The notes beneath the pieces were generated by a model. The model was not told the origin of the DNA and did no database searches. It was given only the letters and a program-made list of their open reading frames with translations. A stretch of 64,000 bases of DNA from Actinomadura rudentiformis (GTDB lineage Bacteria > Actinomycetota > Actinomycetes > Streptosporangiales > Streptosporangiaceae). The translations under genes were made by a program, and so were the position numbers. Below, piece by piece: positions 1 to 7,815 of the stretch. The stretch is from assembly GCF_008923185.1 (NCBI RefSeq), contig NZ_WBMT01000032.1, positions 55,710-119,709 of the forward strand. Direction: 5' to 3'. Positions within the stretch are counted from its first letter, which is position 1. Every line of letters begins with the position of its first letter.

Positions 1-657
1 TTCCGCCTCACCCTCCTCACGGTGCTGCTGCCCGTCGTGCTCATGATGGGCAAGGCGCTGGCCGACATCTTCGCCGACGAGGGCGCCAGGGTCCGCACCG
101 TGCTCGACAACTTGGGCACTCCGCTGGTGGCGCTGCTCATCGCCGTCATCGTGGCGACGTTCACCCTCGGCCTCGGATCAGGCATGGACCGCGGGCAGAT
201 CTCGACGTCGCTGGAGCGATCCCTGCCGCCCATCGCCGGCATCCTGCTCATCGTGGCCGCGGGCGGCGGCTTCAAGCAGACACTGGTCGACACCGGGATC
301 GGCAAGCTCGTCGCCGACTGGGTGGACGACAGCGGCATGTCGGTGCTGCTGCTGGCCTGGGTGGTCGCGGTGCTGATCCGGCTCGCGACGGGGTCGGCGA
401 CCGTCGCGACCGTCACGGCGTCGGGCATCATGGCGCCGCTGGTCACCACTCTCGACAGCGGCGAGACCTCGCTGCTGGTGCTCGCCATCGGTGCGGGCTC
501 GCTGTTCTTCTCGCACGTCAACGACGCCGGATTCTGGCTGGTCAAGGAGTACTTCGGGCTGAGCGTCGGGCAGAACATCAAGACCTGGTCGATCATGGAG
601 ACGATCATCTCCGTGAGCGGGCTGGTCTTCGTCCTCGCCCTGGGCCTGATCATCTAG
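1..657 (+). CDS. GntP-family gluconate:H+ symporter, C-terminal part
   Basis: The frame is open from the first base, so the N-terminal half lies outside the window; about 218 residues of a family usually near 450 are present. The protein is very hydrophobic, with several membrane segments. The segment NDAGFWLVKEYFGLSVGQ is typical of the conserved end of GntP permeases, which import gluconate or related sugar acids with protons across the cytoplasmic membrane. The substrate cannot be told from this fragment. A DinB-type gene follows on the same strand, with nothing tying it functionally to the permease. Confidence 0.85.
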   Translation, partial: FRLTLLTVLLPVVLMMGKALADIFADEGARVRTVLDNLGTPLVALLIAVIVATFTLGLGSGMDRGQISTSLERSLPPIAGILLIVAAGGGFKQTLVDTGIGKLVADWVDDSGMSVLLLAWVVAVLIRLATGSATVATVTASGIMAPLVTTLDSGETSLLVLAIGAGSLFFSHVNDAGFWLVKEYFGLSVGQNIKTWSIMETIISVSGLVFVLALGLII

Positions 658-681
658 ACCTGGCCAACTATCGTTGCGGTC

Positions 682-1191
682 ATGGTCATCCCGCCGTCGG
701 CGCAGCCCGCCGTCCTGAACGCGGCGCTGCGCGATCAGTTCGAGGTGTTCCTCGAGGAGTATCGATCCGCGATGCACGACAGCCTCAACGGGCTGACAGA
801 GGAGCAGGCGCGCCGGTCGCTGGTGTCGTCCAAGACCACGCTGCTGGGTCTGGTCAAGCACGCCACGTTCGTGGAGAGGGTCTGGTTCGACGAGGCGATC
901 AGATGCCGGTCCCGTGCTGAGATCGGCATTCCCGCGACCCCCGACGAGTCGTTCGATCTCGACGACGGCGACACGATCGCCTCCGTCCAGCGCGCCCACC
1001 AGGAGGCCTGCGCGGAGTCCCGGCAGGCCACGGCGGAGCTGGCGCTGGACGACCTCGTCCACGGCAACCGCCGGGGCCCGCTGCCGCTGCGCTGGGTCTA
1101 CCTCCACATGCTGCGTGAACTGACGCAGCACTGCGGCCATGCCGACATTCTCCGCGAGCAGATCCTCCACGGCATCCCGCACCGCGGCTGA
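682..1191 (+). CDS. DinB/DUF664 family protein
   Basis: This 169-residue protein has the four-helix DinB-like pattern: a metal-ligand His near residue 60 (LVKHATFVERVWF) and a second cluster near 142-153 (LHMLRELTQHCGHADILRE). This is the DUF664 branch, common in actinomycetes and related to mycothiol-dependent transferases and isomerases. The exact reaction is unknown. It starts 24 bases after the permease stop and ends directly against the convergent DeoR gene. Confidence 0.85.
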   Translation: MVIPPSAQPAVLNAALRDQFEVFLEEYRSAMHDSLNGLTEEQARRSLVSSKTTLLGLVKHATFVERVWFDEAIRCRSRAEIGIPATPDESFDLDDGDTIASVQRAHQEACAESRQATAELALDDLVHGNRRGPLPLRWVYLHMLRELTQHCGHADILREQILHGIPHRG

Positions 1192-1953
1192 TCAGACCCG
1201 GACGACCTCCGGGCCCGCGGCGGCGATCCCGGCGGCGAGCTCGGTGTCCAGACCGGTGTCGGTGATGACGACGTCGATCTCGTCGAGCGTCCCGAAGCGC
1301 ACCAGGTAGTCGTTGCCCATCTTGGTGTGGTCGGCGAGCAGGATCCGTCGCCGGGACGAGGTGATCATGGCGCGCTTGACGGCGGCCTCGGCCTGGTCGG
1401 ACGTGGTCAGCCCGTGCGGCGCCGAGCAGCCGTTGGTGGCGATGAACGCGACGTCCACCCACAGGTCGGCGAGCGGCCGCAGGACCCAGTCGTCGACGGT
1501 CGCCAGCGTGCGGCCGCGGACCCGGCCGCCCAGCATGATGACGTTCAGGTTGGGGCGGGTGGCCAGCGTGGTGGCGTGCGGGGGCGAGTTGACGATGACG
1601 GTGAGCTCGCGGTCGGCGGGCATCAGCTGGACCAGGCGGGCGGTGGTCGTCCCTGCGTCGATGATGACCGAGCCGTCGGCGGGCAGCTCGTTCAGCGCGG
1701 CCTTGGCGATCCGCTCCTTCTCCTCGGTGAGGACGGCGTCGCGGGCCGCCAGTGCCGGTTCGAAGCCCAGCCGTTCCACCGGGATGGCGCCGCCGTGGAC
1801 GCGCCGGACCGTCCCGGCGCGCTCGAGCACGGTCAGGTCGCGCCGGATCGTCTCGGTCGTCACGCCGAACTCCTCGGCGAGGGCGACCACGTCGACGCGT
1901 CCGTTGGCGCGCGCCTGCCCGAGGATCGCCTGCTGCCGTTCTTCGGCGTACAT
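1192..1953 (-). CDS. DeoR-family transcriptional regulator of the PTS operon
   Basis: The 253-residue protein has an N-terminal helix-turn-helix (residues 6-60, with VTTETIRRDLTVLERAG and the RRVHGGA strand) and a DeoRC sugar-phosphate sensor domain, including IIDAGTTTARL. DeoR proteins usually repress sugar operons until a sugar phosphate binds. It is the last gene of the seven-gene PTS operon, so it is probably the local regulator. Its likely operator is the repeat set at 6484-6548, upstream of the first gene; that link is inference. Confidence 0.9.
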   Translation of the reverse strand: MYAEERQQAILGQARANGRVDVVALAEEFGVTTETIRRDLTVLERAGTVRRVHGGAIPVERLGFEPALAARDAVLTEEKERIAKAALNELPADGSVIIDAGTTTARLVQLMPADRELTVIVNSPPHATTLATRPNLNVIMLGGRVRGRTLATVDDWVLRPLADLWVDVAFIATNGCSAPHGLTTSDQAEAAVKRAMITSSRRRILLADHTKMGNDYLVRFGTLDEIDVVITDTGLDTELAAGIAAAGPEVVRV

Positions 1954-2038
1954 CGTGTGGTCCGTCCTTGAGGAGGCCGTGTTCGTGTGGGTTCATTCTT
2001 GTTCATGTTGGGCTGGCGGCGCTCGTTCAGCCGGGCAC

Positions 2039-2326
2039 TCAGACATGGTCGGGCTCCGCCTCGGCGTCCAGGTCCTGCGAGAGCAGGTCGGCGAGCTCGT
2101 CCAGGGCGGCGTCGGCCTGGTCGCCCTCGGCCCGCAGGATGACCTGCGTGCCCTGGGCGGCTCCGAGAGCCAGCACGCTCAGCATGCTGGTGGCCGGGAC
2201 GGGCGCACGGTCGCCGGCGCCGATGGACACGGCGACGGGCTGCCGCGCGGCGGCCTCGACGAAGATCTTGGCCGGCCGGGCGTGCAGGCCCTGGGCCGAG
2301 GCGATGGTGACGATTCGTTCGGGCAC
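2039..2326 (-). CDS. ptsH: HPr phosphocarrier protein
   Basis: This 95-residue HPr domain carries the active-site His15 in GLHARPAK, which accepts phosphate from enzyme I and passes it to IIA. The Ser-46-type region follows as PATSMLSVLALGA. It starts at a GTG with GGAGG a few bases upstream. HPr is often encoded far from sugar-specific PTS genes; here it sits inside the operon between the dehydrogenase and the DeoR regulator, suggesting a dedicated carrier. No enzyme I gene is visible in the window. Confidence 0.93.
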   Translation of the reverse strand: MPERIVTIASAQGLHARPAKIFVEAAARQPVAVSIGAGDRAPVPATSMLSVLALGAAQGTQVILRAEGDQADAALDELADLLSQDLDAEAEPDHV

Positions 2327-2365
2327 GACGTCCTCCGTCTGGGCTCGATGGCTTGATGGTCACGT

Positions 2366-3403
2366 TCAGGGCTCGATGGTCACTTTGATCGCTTCGCCGC
2401 GGGCGACGAGGTGCAGGGCGTCGTGTACGGCGGTGAGCGGGAGACGGTGGGTGATGAGGTCCTCCACCGGGACTCGGCCGGACCCGATCATTTCCAGGGC
2501 GCGGGCGTTGTGGGACGGGCTGGAGCCGTTGGCGCCGACGAGGGTCAGCTCGCGGTAGTGCACCAGGTTGGAGTCGCACGCGATGATCGGGTCGTCCTTG
2601 GGCAGGCCGCCGAAGAAGCTGATCCGGCCGCCCGTCGCGGCCATCTCGATCGCGGTGAGCTGGGCGGCGCCTGAGGCGGCGGCGGTGATGGCCACGTCGG
2701 TGCCGCGGCCCTCGGTGAGATCGCGGACGGCCTCGACCACGTCGGTGTCCTCGGTCGCCCAGATCGCGGCGTCGGGCTTGACGATGGCGGCGGCCTGGTC
2801 GAGCCGGTCGCGGTTGACGTCGATCAGGAACACCCGGGCGGCGCCGCGGGCGCGGGCCACCCGCACGTGCAGGCAGCCGACCGGACCGGAGCCGAAGACG
2901 ACGACGTCGTCGCCGTCGCGAACGTTCGCGAGCTCCTGCCCGTTCAGCACGCAGGCCAGCGGCTCGGCCACGGACGCCTCGGCGAACGAGACGTTGCCGG
3001 GAATGCGGTTCACCCCGTCGACGGCCAGGACCTTGGCGGGCACGATCATGTACTCGGCGAACGCGCCGTCGTAGTGGTAGCCCATCGACTCCTGCCGCGC
3101 GCACACGGTCATCCGGCCGCGCCGGCATTCGGAGCACTCACCGCAGGGGATGGCGGCGATGATCTGGACGCGGTCACCGGGTTCCCAGCCCGGCGCGTCC
3201 CCGGAGACGACCTCGCCGGCGATCTCGTGGCCCATCACGCGCGGCGGCGCGATGTGGTGATGCCCGAACCGGGAGATCTTGACGTCCGTGCCGCAGGTCG
3301 AGCAGTTGCGGATGCGCAGCTTGAGCTCGCCGGGCCCGGGCTCCGGCTCGGCGGAGTCCTCCAGGCGGATGTCACCGGGAGCATAGAAACGAGCGACCTT
3401 CAT
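2366..3403 (-). CDS. zinc-dependent MDR alcohol/polyol dehydrogenase
   Basis: The 345-residue protein is a medium-chain dehydrogenase. Catalytic zinc ligands are Cys37 (CSTCGTD) and His59-Glu60 (GHE). The structural zinc set is Cys87, 90, 93 and 101. The Rossmann motif is GSGPVG at 171-176. The start overlaps the IIA stop by four bases (ATGA), so the two are translationally coupled. In this PTS context a hexitol-phosphate dehydrogenase, like galactitol-1-phosphate dehydrogenase GatD, fits better than a free-alcohol enzyme. This is inference; mannitol-1-phosphate dehydrogenase MtlD belongs to another family. Confidence 0.88.
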   Translation of the reverse strand: MKVARFYAPGDIRLEDSAEPEPGPGELKLRIRNCSTCGTDVKISRFGHHHIAPPRVMGHEIAGEVVSGDAPGWEPGDRVQIIAAIPCGECSECRRGRMTVCARQESMGYHYDGAFAEYMIVPAKVLAVDGVNRIPGNVSFAEASVAEPLACVLNGQELANVRDGDDVVVFGSGPVGCLHVRVARARGAARVFLIDVNRDRLDQAAAIVKPDAAIWATEDTDVVEAVRDLTEGRGTDVAITAAASGAAQLTAIEMAATGGRISFFGGLPKDDPIIACDSNLVHYRELTLVGANGSSPSHNARALEMIGSGRVPVEDLITHRLPLTAVHDALHLVARGEAIKVTIEP

Positions 3404-3888
3404 AGCGCGGAACCTTCTTCCTCGGGCTCTTTCTCCGGCTCCGGGTCTTCGGCGGGCTGGAGCAGCCGGATGATCTCGTCGGCGGTGGTGGCCTCGCGCA
3501 GACCCCGGGCCCGGTCGGGGTCGAGCAGGATCTGTGCGAGCTCGGCGAGGATCGCCATGTGGCCGTCGCCGCGGGCGGCGATGGCGATGGCGAGCGTGAC
3601 GGGGTGGCCGTCCCAGTCGACCTCGTCCGGGAACCGCAGGACGGCGAGCGCGTCCCGGCGTACCGCGTTCTTGCCGGACGCGGTGCCGTGCGGGATCGCC
3701 ACCCCCTCGCCGAGGTAGGTGGAGATCGATCGTTCCCGTTCCAGCATGCTGTCGGTGTACGCGCTGGTCACGGCGCCGACCTCGGCGAGCAGCCAGCCGC
3801 ATTGGCGTACGGCGTCGTCGCGGTCCGCCGCCACGGCGTCGAGCCGGACGGCGCGCGGGTGGAGCAGCGCGGCGGCGGGCTCAGACAC
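3400..3888 (-). CDS. PTS sugar transporter IIA, mannitol/fructose type
   Basis: This 162-residue EIIA domain has phospho-acceptor His67 in the motif GEGVAIPHGT. It takes phosphate from HPr and gives it to IIB. A Glu/Pro-rich tail follows the fold. The gene overlaps IIB by eight bases on one side and the dehydrogenase by four on the other, which indicates one transcript. Confidence 0.92.
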   Translation of the reverse strand: MSEPAAALLHPRAVRLDAVAADRDDAVRQCGWLLAEVGAVTSAYTDSMLERERSISTYLGEGVAIPHGTASGKNAVRRDALAVLRFPDEVDWDGHPVTLAIAIAARGDGHMAILAELAQILLDPDRARGLREATTADEIIRLLQPAEDPEPEKEPEEEGSAL

Positions 3889-4189
3889 TCAGATCGCCGC
3901 CGTCCTTGATCGCCTTGATCACTTTGTCGACCGCGGGGTCGCCGAGGTAGACCTCGAACGGGACGACGGGCACGTCCGGCGCGCCGCGGCGGGCGCGCTC
4001 GGCCAGCCCGGTGTGGCAGACCACCACGTCGGCGTCGGCCGGGATGGAGTCGACGGGGGTGTGCTCCACCGTGACCGGCTGCTTCTTGAGCGCCCTGCGC
4101 AGCTGGCCGGCGAGCATGACGCTGCTGCCCATGCCCGCGTCGCAGGCGATGACGAGTTTGCGGATGTCCTTGCCGTTGATGGTGGTCAT
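3881..4189 (-). CDS. PTS sugar transporter IIB, mannitol type
   Basis: The 102-residue IIB domain has the phospho-cysteine Cys16 in VIACDAGMGSSVM, the P-loop typical of mannitol-family IIB. It passes phosphate from IIA to the sugar bound in IIC. In enteric MtlA the IIC, IIB and IIA domains are fused; here they are three separate proteins. A GGAG motif precedes the ATG. Confidence 0.92.
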   Translation of the reverse strand: MTTINGKDIRKLVIACDAGMGSSVMLAGQLRRALKKQPVTVEHTPVDSIPADADVVVCHTGLAERARRGAPDVPVVPFEVYLGDPAVDKVIKAIKDGGDLSV

Positions 4190-4222
4190 GATCGGATCTC
4201 CAACGTGGGATAGGTGAGGTGT

Positions 4223-5422
4223 CTAGGGCGAGGTCGGCTGCGACGCGGGCTCGCTCTTGCCGTCGCCGGCGTCCTTGCTGCCGCCGGCGTCCCTGCCGTC
4301 GTCGGTGTCCGTGGTGCCGCCGGTGTCCGCGTCTGCGCCGGTGGGCGCGTCGCCGTCCTCGCTCGGATCGGCGAGTTTGCCGAAGCCGAGCAGCGCGGCG
4401 CCGACGCCGAACGAGACGGCGGTCGAGGCGATCACGCCGGTGTAGATGCCGATCCAGTTGCTCGCACCCTTGGGGGTCTGCGCGAGGTAGGCGAAGATGC
4501 TGCCGGGGGAGGGCGTGGCGACCAGGCCGGTGTCGAACGCCAGGAAGATCGCCACTCCGGTGGCGCCGCCGGCGATCGCGGCCAGGATCATCCGGGGCTT
4601 CATCAGGATGTACGGGAAGTAGATCTCGTGGATGCCGCCGAAGAAATGAATGATCATGGCGGCCGGCGTGGTGGGGCGCAGGCGGCGAGGGCCGAAGAAC
4701 AGGTAGGCCAGCAGCACGCCGAGGCCTGGGCCGGGGTTCGACTCCAGGGTGAACAGGATGGACTTGCCGTGCTCGGCCGCCTGCTGGACGCCCAGTGGCC
4801 CGAGGACGCCGTGGTTGATGGCGTTGTTGAGGAACAACACCTTGGCCGGTTCGATCAGGAGCGAGGCCACCGGGAGCACGTCGTGGTCGATCAGCCAGCT
4901 CACCGCGTCGCCGGCCCAGCCGGTGACGGTCCGCACGACCGGGCCGATCGCGGCCCGGCCCACCACCGCCATCGCGCCGGCGATGATGCCCGCGGAGAAG
5001 TTGTCGACCAGCATCTCGAACCCGGGCCGCACCCGGCCCTCCAGGAGCCCGTCGAACAGCTTGAGCAGGTACGCGGTCAGCGGGCCGATGATCATCGCGC
5101 CGAGGAACATGGGTGCGTCGGCGCCGACCACCACGCCGACCGTGGCGACGGCGCCGACGACCGCGCCGCGCTGGTCGTGCACCATCCGGCCGCCGGTGTA
5201 GCCGATCAGGATCGGCAGCAGATACTTGATCATCGGGTCGACGAGCTCGGCGAGTTCCTTGTTGGGCAGCCAGCCGGACTCGATGAACAGCGCGGTGATC
5301 AGGCCCCAGGCGATGAACGCGCCGATGTTGGGCATCACCATGCCGGCCAGGTAGCCGCCTACGCGCTGGATGCGCGCCCGTACGCCGTCACCGGTGACTT
5401 TGGGTGTGTACGCAGTGGCCAT
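4223..5422 (-). CDS. PTS transporter IIC, mannitol type
   Basis: The 399-residue integral membrane protein has the mannitol-family substrate motif GGIHEIYFPY at 262-271 and NNAINHGVL near 199-207. It forms the membrane channel that imports and phosphorylates a hexitol or hexose. The last ~50 residues are a hydrophilic tail rich in Asp, Gly and Thr, where a fused IIB domain would sit in MtlA. An AGGAGG motif precedes the ATG. The exact substrate is not certain; mannitol, galactitol-like and fructose-like substrates are all possible. Confidence 0.92.
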   Translation of the reverse strand: MATAYTPKVTGDGVRARIQRVGGYLAGMVMPNIGAFIAWGLITALFIESGWLPNKELAELVDPMIKYLLPILIGYTGGRMVHDQRGAVVGAVATVGVVVGADAPMFLGAMIIGPLTAYLLKLFDGLLEGRVRPGFEMLVDNFSAGIIAGAMAVVGRAAIGPVVRTVTGWAGDAVSWLIDHDVLPVASLLIEPAKVLFLNNAINHGVLGPLGVQQAAEHGKSILFTLESNPGPGLGVLLAYLFFGPRRLRPTTPAAMIIHFFGGIHEIYFPYILMKPRMILAAIAGGATGVAIFLAFDTGLVATPSPGSIFAYLAQTPKGASNWIGIYTGVIASTAVSFGVGAALLGFGKLADPSEDGDAPTGADADTGGTTDTDDGRDAGGSKDAGDGKSEPASQPTSP

Positions 5423-5483
5423 CGGGGCCTCCTGTCGGTCGGGGTGGGGTCGGGAGCATGGGACAAGGGATGGGTGGGCGGAC

Positions 5484-6422
5484 CTAGGCGAGCAGGGGAC
5501 GGTCCAGGTCGGGTTCTGGGTGGAGTCGTACGTCGTCGCGGTCGATGTCGGAGGGGCCCGGCATGCGGCTGGCGGGCAGCCGGACGGCGGCGGCGCCCCA
5601 GGCCAGGCCCTCGGCTAGCGCGCCCGGTCCCCGGGCGCCGGCGGAGAGAAAGCCGGCGAGGAGGGCATCGCCCGCGCCCACCGTGCCCTTCGGCGTGTGC
5701 ACCGGCGCCGTGCCGGCGATGATCCCGTCGTCGTCGACGAGCAGCGCCCCGTCCGCGCCCAGGCTGACCAGGACGGACCTGGCGCCGAGCGCGCGCAGCT
5801 TCTCCGCGGCCTCGACCACGTCGGACAGCCGGTCCAGTGGCCGGCCGACCGCCTCGGTCAGCTCCTCCCGGTTCGGTTTGATCAGGTGGGGGCCGGCGGC
5901 GACGGCCGCCATGAGGGCGGGGCCGCTGCTGTCGACGGCCACCCGGATCCCTTCCGGGGCGAAGGCCTTGCACAGCTCGGCGTACAGGCCGTCCGGGACA
6001 CCGGGCGGAAGGCTTCCGCAGGCGGCCACCCAGCTGGCCTGTTCGGCCTCGGTCACCACGACCTCGGCGACCGCGTCCAGCTCGGCGCGCGACAGCGGCC
6101 CGCCCGGCTCGTTCAGCTTGGTGACCACGCCGCCGGGCTCGGCGATGGTCACGTTGGAACGGGTGCGCCCGGCAACCGGCACCGCGTGCGCGGTCAGCCC
6201 CTCGGCCAGCAACATCCGGTGCAGCTGGTCGCCGTCGGGACCGCCGACCGGGATCACCGCCACCGAGGGCACCCCGTTGGCCAGCAGGGCGCGCGAGACG
6301 TTCACGCCCTTGCCTCCGGGGTCCAGTCGCGCCGACCGGGTGCGGATGACGGCGCCGCGGGTCAGCGCGTCCACCTCGACGGTCCGGTCCAGGCTGGGGT
6401 TCAGCGTCAGAGTCACGATCAT
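5484..6422 (-). CDS. PfkB-type sugar kinase (1-phosphofructokinase / tagatose-6-phosphate kinase family)
   Basis: The 312-residue kinase starts MIVTLTLNPSLDRT, the standard start of 1-phosphofructokinases. It carries the PfkB signatures PGGKGVNVSRAL (35-46) and GTVGAGDALLAGF, with catalytic Asp252. An in-frame GTG at 6530 would add a non-conserved leader, so the ATG is preferred. It is the first gene of the PTS operon. It probably adds the second phosphate to the ketose phosphate made by the transporter and dehydrogenase; the substrate is inferred. Confidence 0.88.
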   Translation of the reverse strand: MIVTLTLNPSLDRTVEVDALTRGAVIRTRSARLDPGGKGVNVSRALLANGVPSVAVIPVGGPDGDQLHRMLLAEGLTAHAVPVAGRTRSNVTIAEPGGVVTKLNEPGGPLSRAELDAVAEVVVTEAEQASWVAACGSLPPGVPDGLYAELCKAFAPEGIRVAVDSSGPALMAAVAAGPHLIKPNREELTEAVGRPLDRLSDVVEAAEKLRALGARSVLVSLGADGALLVDDDGIIAGTAPVHTPKGTVGAGDALLAGFLSAGARGPGALAEGLAWGAAAVRLPASRMPGPSDIDRDDVRLHPEPDLDRPLLA

Positions 6423-6483
6423 GCCGGACCCGTCCGGGCTCGGCCCGCACGAAGGCTCTCGCCCCGCCGCTCCCGAGCGTGCA

Positions 6484-6548
6484 TGTTGATTCCCTCCGGC
6501 TTGTGTTGATTTACCTGTGTTTACGCCCACATGCTTGGAATGTCAACA
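6484..6548. promoter_or_regulatory. candidate DeoR operator and promoter region of the PTS operon
   Basis: TGTTGATT occurs at 6484-6491 and again at 6504-6511, exactly 20 bp apart. TGTGTTTAC follows at 6516-6524 and the inverse TGTCAACA at 6541-6548. The set lies 60-125 bp upstream of the first gene of an operon that ends in a DeoR gene. The bases around it are AT-richer than the surroundings. The role is inferred from position and repeat symmetry. Confidence 0.5.
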
Positions 6549-6666
6549 GTGAGCTGCACAGAAGCAAGCCGGAGAGAACGAACGCCTCGACCGTGAGTGG
6601 CGGCCGAGGCGGTCAAAACAGGAGGCGCTGTGGCGTTCCGGCGCCCAGCGCCCGAGAAGAAGGGCC

Positions 6667-7815
6667 CTAGAAGAAGGACAGCGTCAACGTGAGCAGCCAG
6701 TAGGCGAACCAGCATGCCAGCACGGCGCCGAAGACGATCGAGCCCAACCCGTAGAGGCTGTAGATCAGCTTGACACGGCGAGGGTAGGTCTTCAGCCGCT
6801 GCGCGGTGCCGGCGTCACGTTGCCTCGCATGGAGCAGCGCCAGCCGGATGAAGCGGTAGCTCTCCAGGCGGAGATTCTGCATCCCGAGAGCGTGGTTGAG
6901 CATGAAGTAGCCGTCGAGCTGCAGGAACGGGATGAGATTGGCGACCGCCGAAAGGCTCCCGAAAAGCAGGAGGGCGGCCGCGGCGTGGCGCAGGGCACTG
7001 CCCTCCGGAGCCAGCATCCACAGCGGTGCCGCAGGGAGCATCAGGAGCAGGCTGGCGAAGAGACCGGCGAACGCCGTGCACACGCGGTGCCATCGGCGCC
7101 TGAACAGCAGCACGTCATTGACCCGGCAGTAGGGCGCGAGCACCGGAAAGCGCCACAGAATGCCGATCTCTGTCGAGGCGCCGCCGAAACGCGTCGCGGT
7201 CAGACCGTGCGCGGCCTCGTGGACGGCCACGCTGAGCCACAGGATCAGCATGACCGCCAGTCCTGCCGCCGGCGCCTCCCACAACTGCCGTGCCTCGCCC
7301 GCGAGCGTGCCTGCTTTCACGGCGACCAGCACCTGCAGAGCGGTGACCGCGAGGAGCGCGGGTACCACGAAGTACGCGGAGAACAGGAATCGCAAGAACG
7401 GCAGGATCCGCCCGAAGAACCGCTGGGGATCGAACAGCGTCACCCGCGCGTTCAGCAGCGTGCGCCGGTCAGGCGCCGATGCTGGCGCCGGGCCGGCTTC
7501 CCCCGGTGCGGCCACCTCTCCGGACCCGGTCAGCAACCGGCGGCCGGCCAGGCTCGTCAGGATCTGCCGCCACTGCTCCTCGCCGAGACGCCGGTCGAAC
7601 TCCTCGGCGTATTCGAGGCCGATCCGCTTCAGGGGAGTGCGGCCGTCCAGCCGGGTCATGATGAAGTACTCCCGCGGCCCGATCTGGTAGTACTTCGCGG
7701 CGGCCGGATCCTTCACGTTGTGCACGAGAGCCGCTCCGCTTCGCACGGCGGGGCCGAGCACGATGTCGCCGCGCAGTTGCGGTCGCGCGGCGTCCATCGC
7801 GCTGGCCGCGGTCAT
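6667..7815 (-). CDS. M50-family zinc metalloprotease of the RiPP cluster
   Basis: This 382-residue membrane protein has the site-2-protease metal motif HEAAH (His199, Glu200, His203) and a later NLIPFLQLDGYFML segment giving the Asp301 ligand. Several hydrophobic segments fill residues 137-382. The first ~100 residues are soluble and look like the winged-helix, PqqD-like region of peptide-associated M50 proteins. It overlaps the SpaB_C gene by four bases (ATGA). The likely role is leader cleavage or peptide processing at the membrane, coupled to the ABC exporter; that is inference. Confidence 0.85.
   Translation of the reverse strand: MTAASAMDAARPQLRGDIVLGPAVRSGAALVHNVKDPAAAKYYQIGPREYFIMTRLDGRTPLKRIGLEYAEEFDRRLGEEQWRQILTSLAGRRLLTGSGEVAAPGEAGPAPASAPDRRTLLNARVTLFDPQRFFGRILPFLRFLFSAYFVVPALLAVTALQVLVAVKAGTLAGEARQLWEAPAAGLAVMLILWLSVAVHEAAHGLTATRFGGASTEIGILWRFPVLAPYCRVNDVLLFRRRWHRVCTAFAGLFASLLLMLPAAPLWMLAPEGSALRHAAAALLLFGSLSAVANLIPFLQLDGYFMLNHALGMQNLRLESYRFIRLALLHARQRDAGTAQRLKTYPRRVKLIYSLYGLGSIVFGAVLACWFAYWLLTLTLSFF

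Noticed and set aside
4223..4370. Simple-sequence-like repeats at the 3' end of the IIC gene
   Set aside because: They encode an Asp/Gly/Thr-rich tail in the correct frame; there is no regular spacer-repeat pattern, so not CRISPR or a mobile element.
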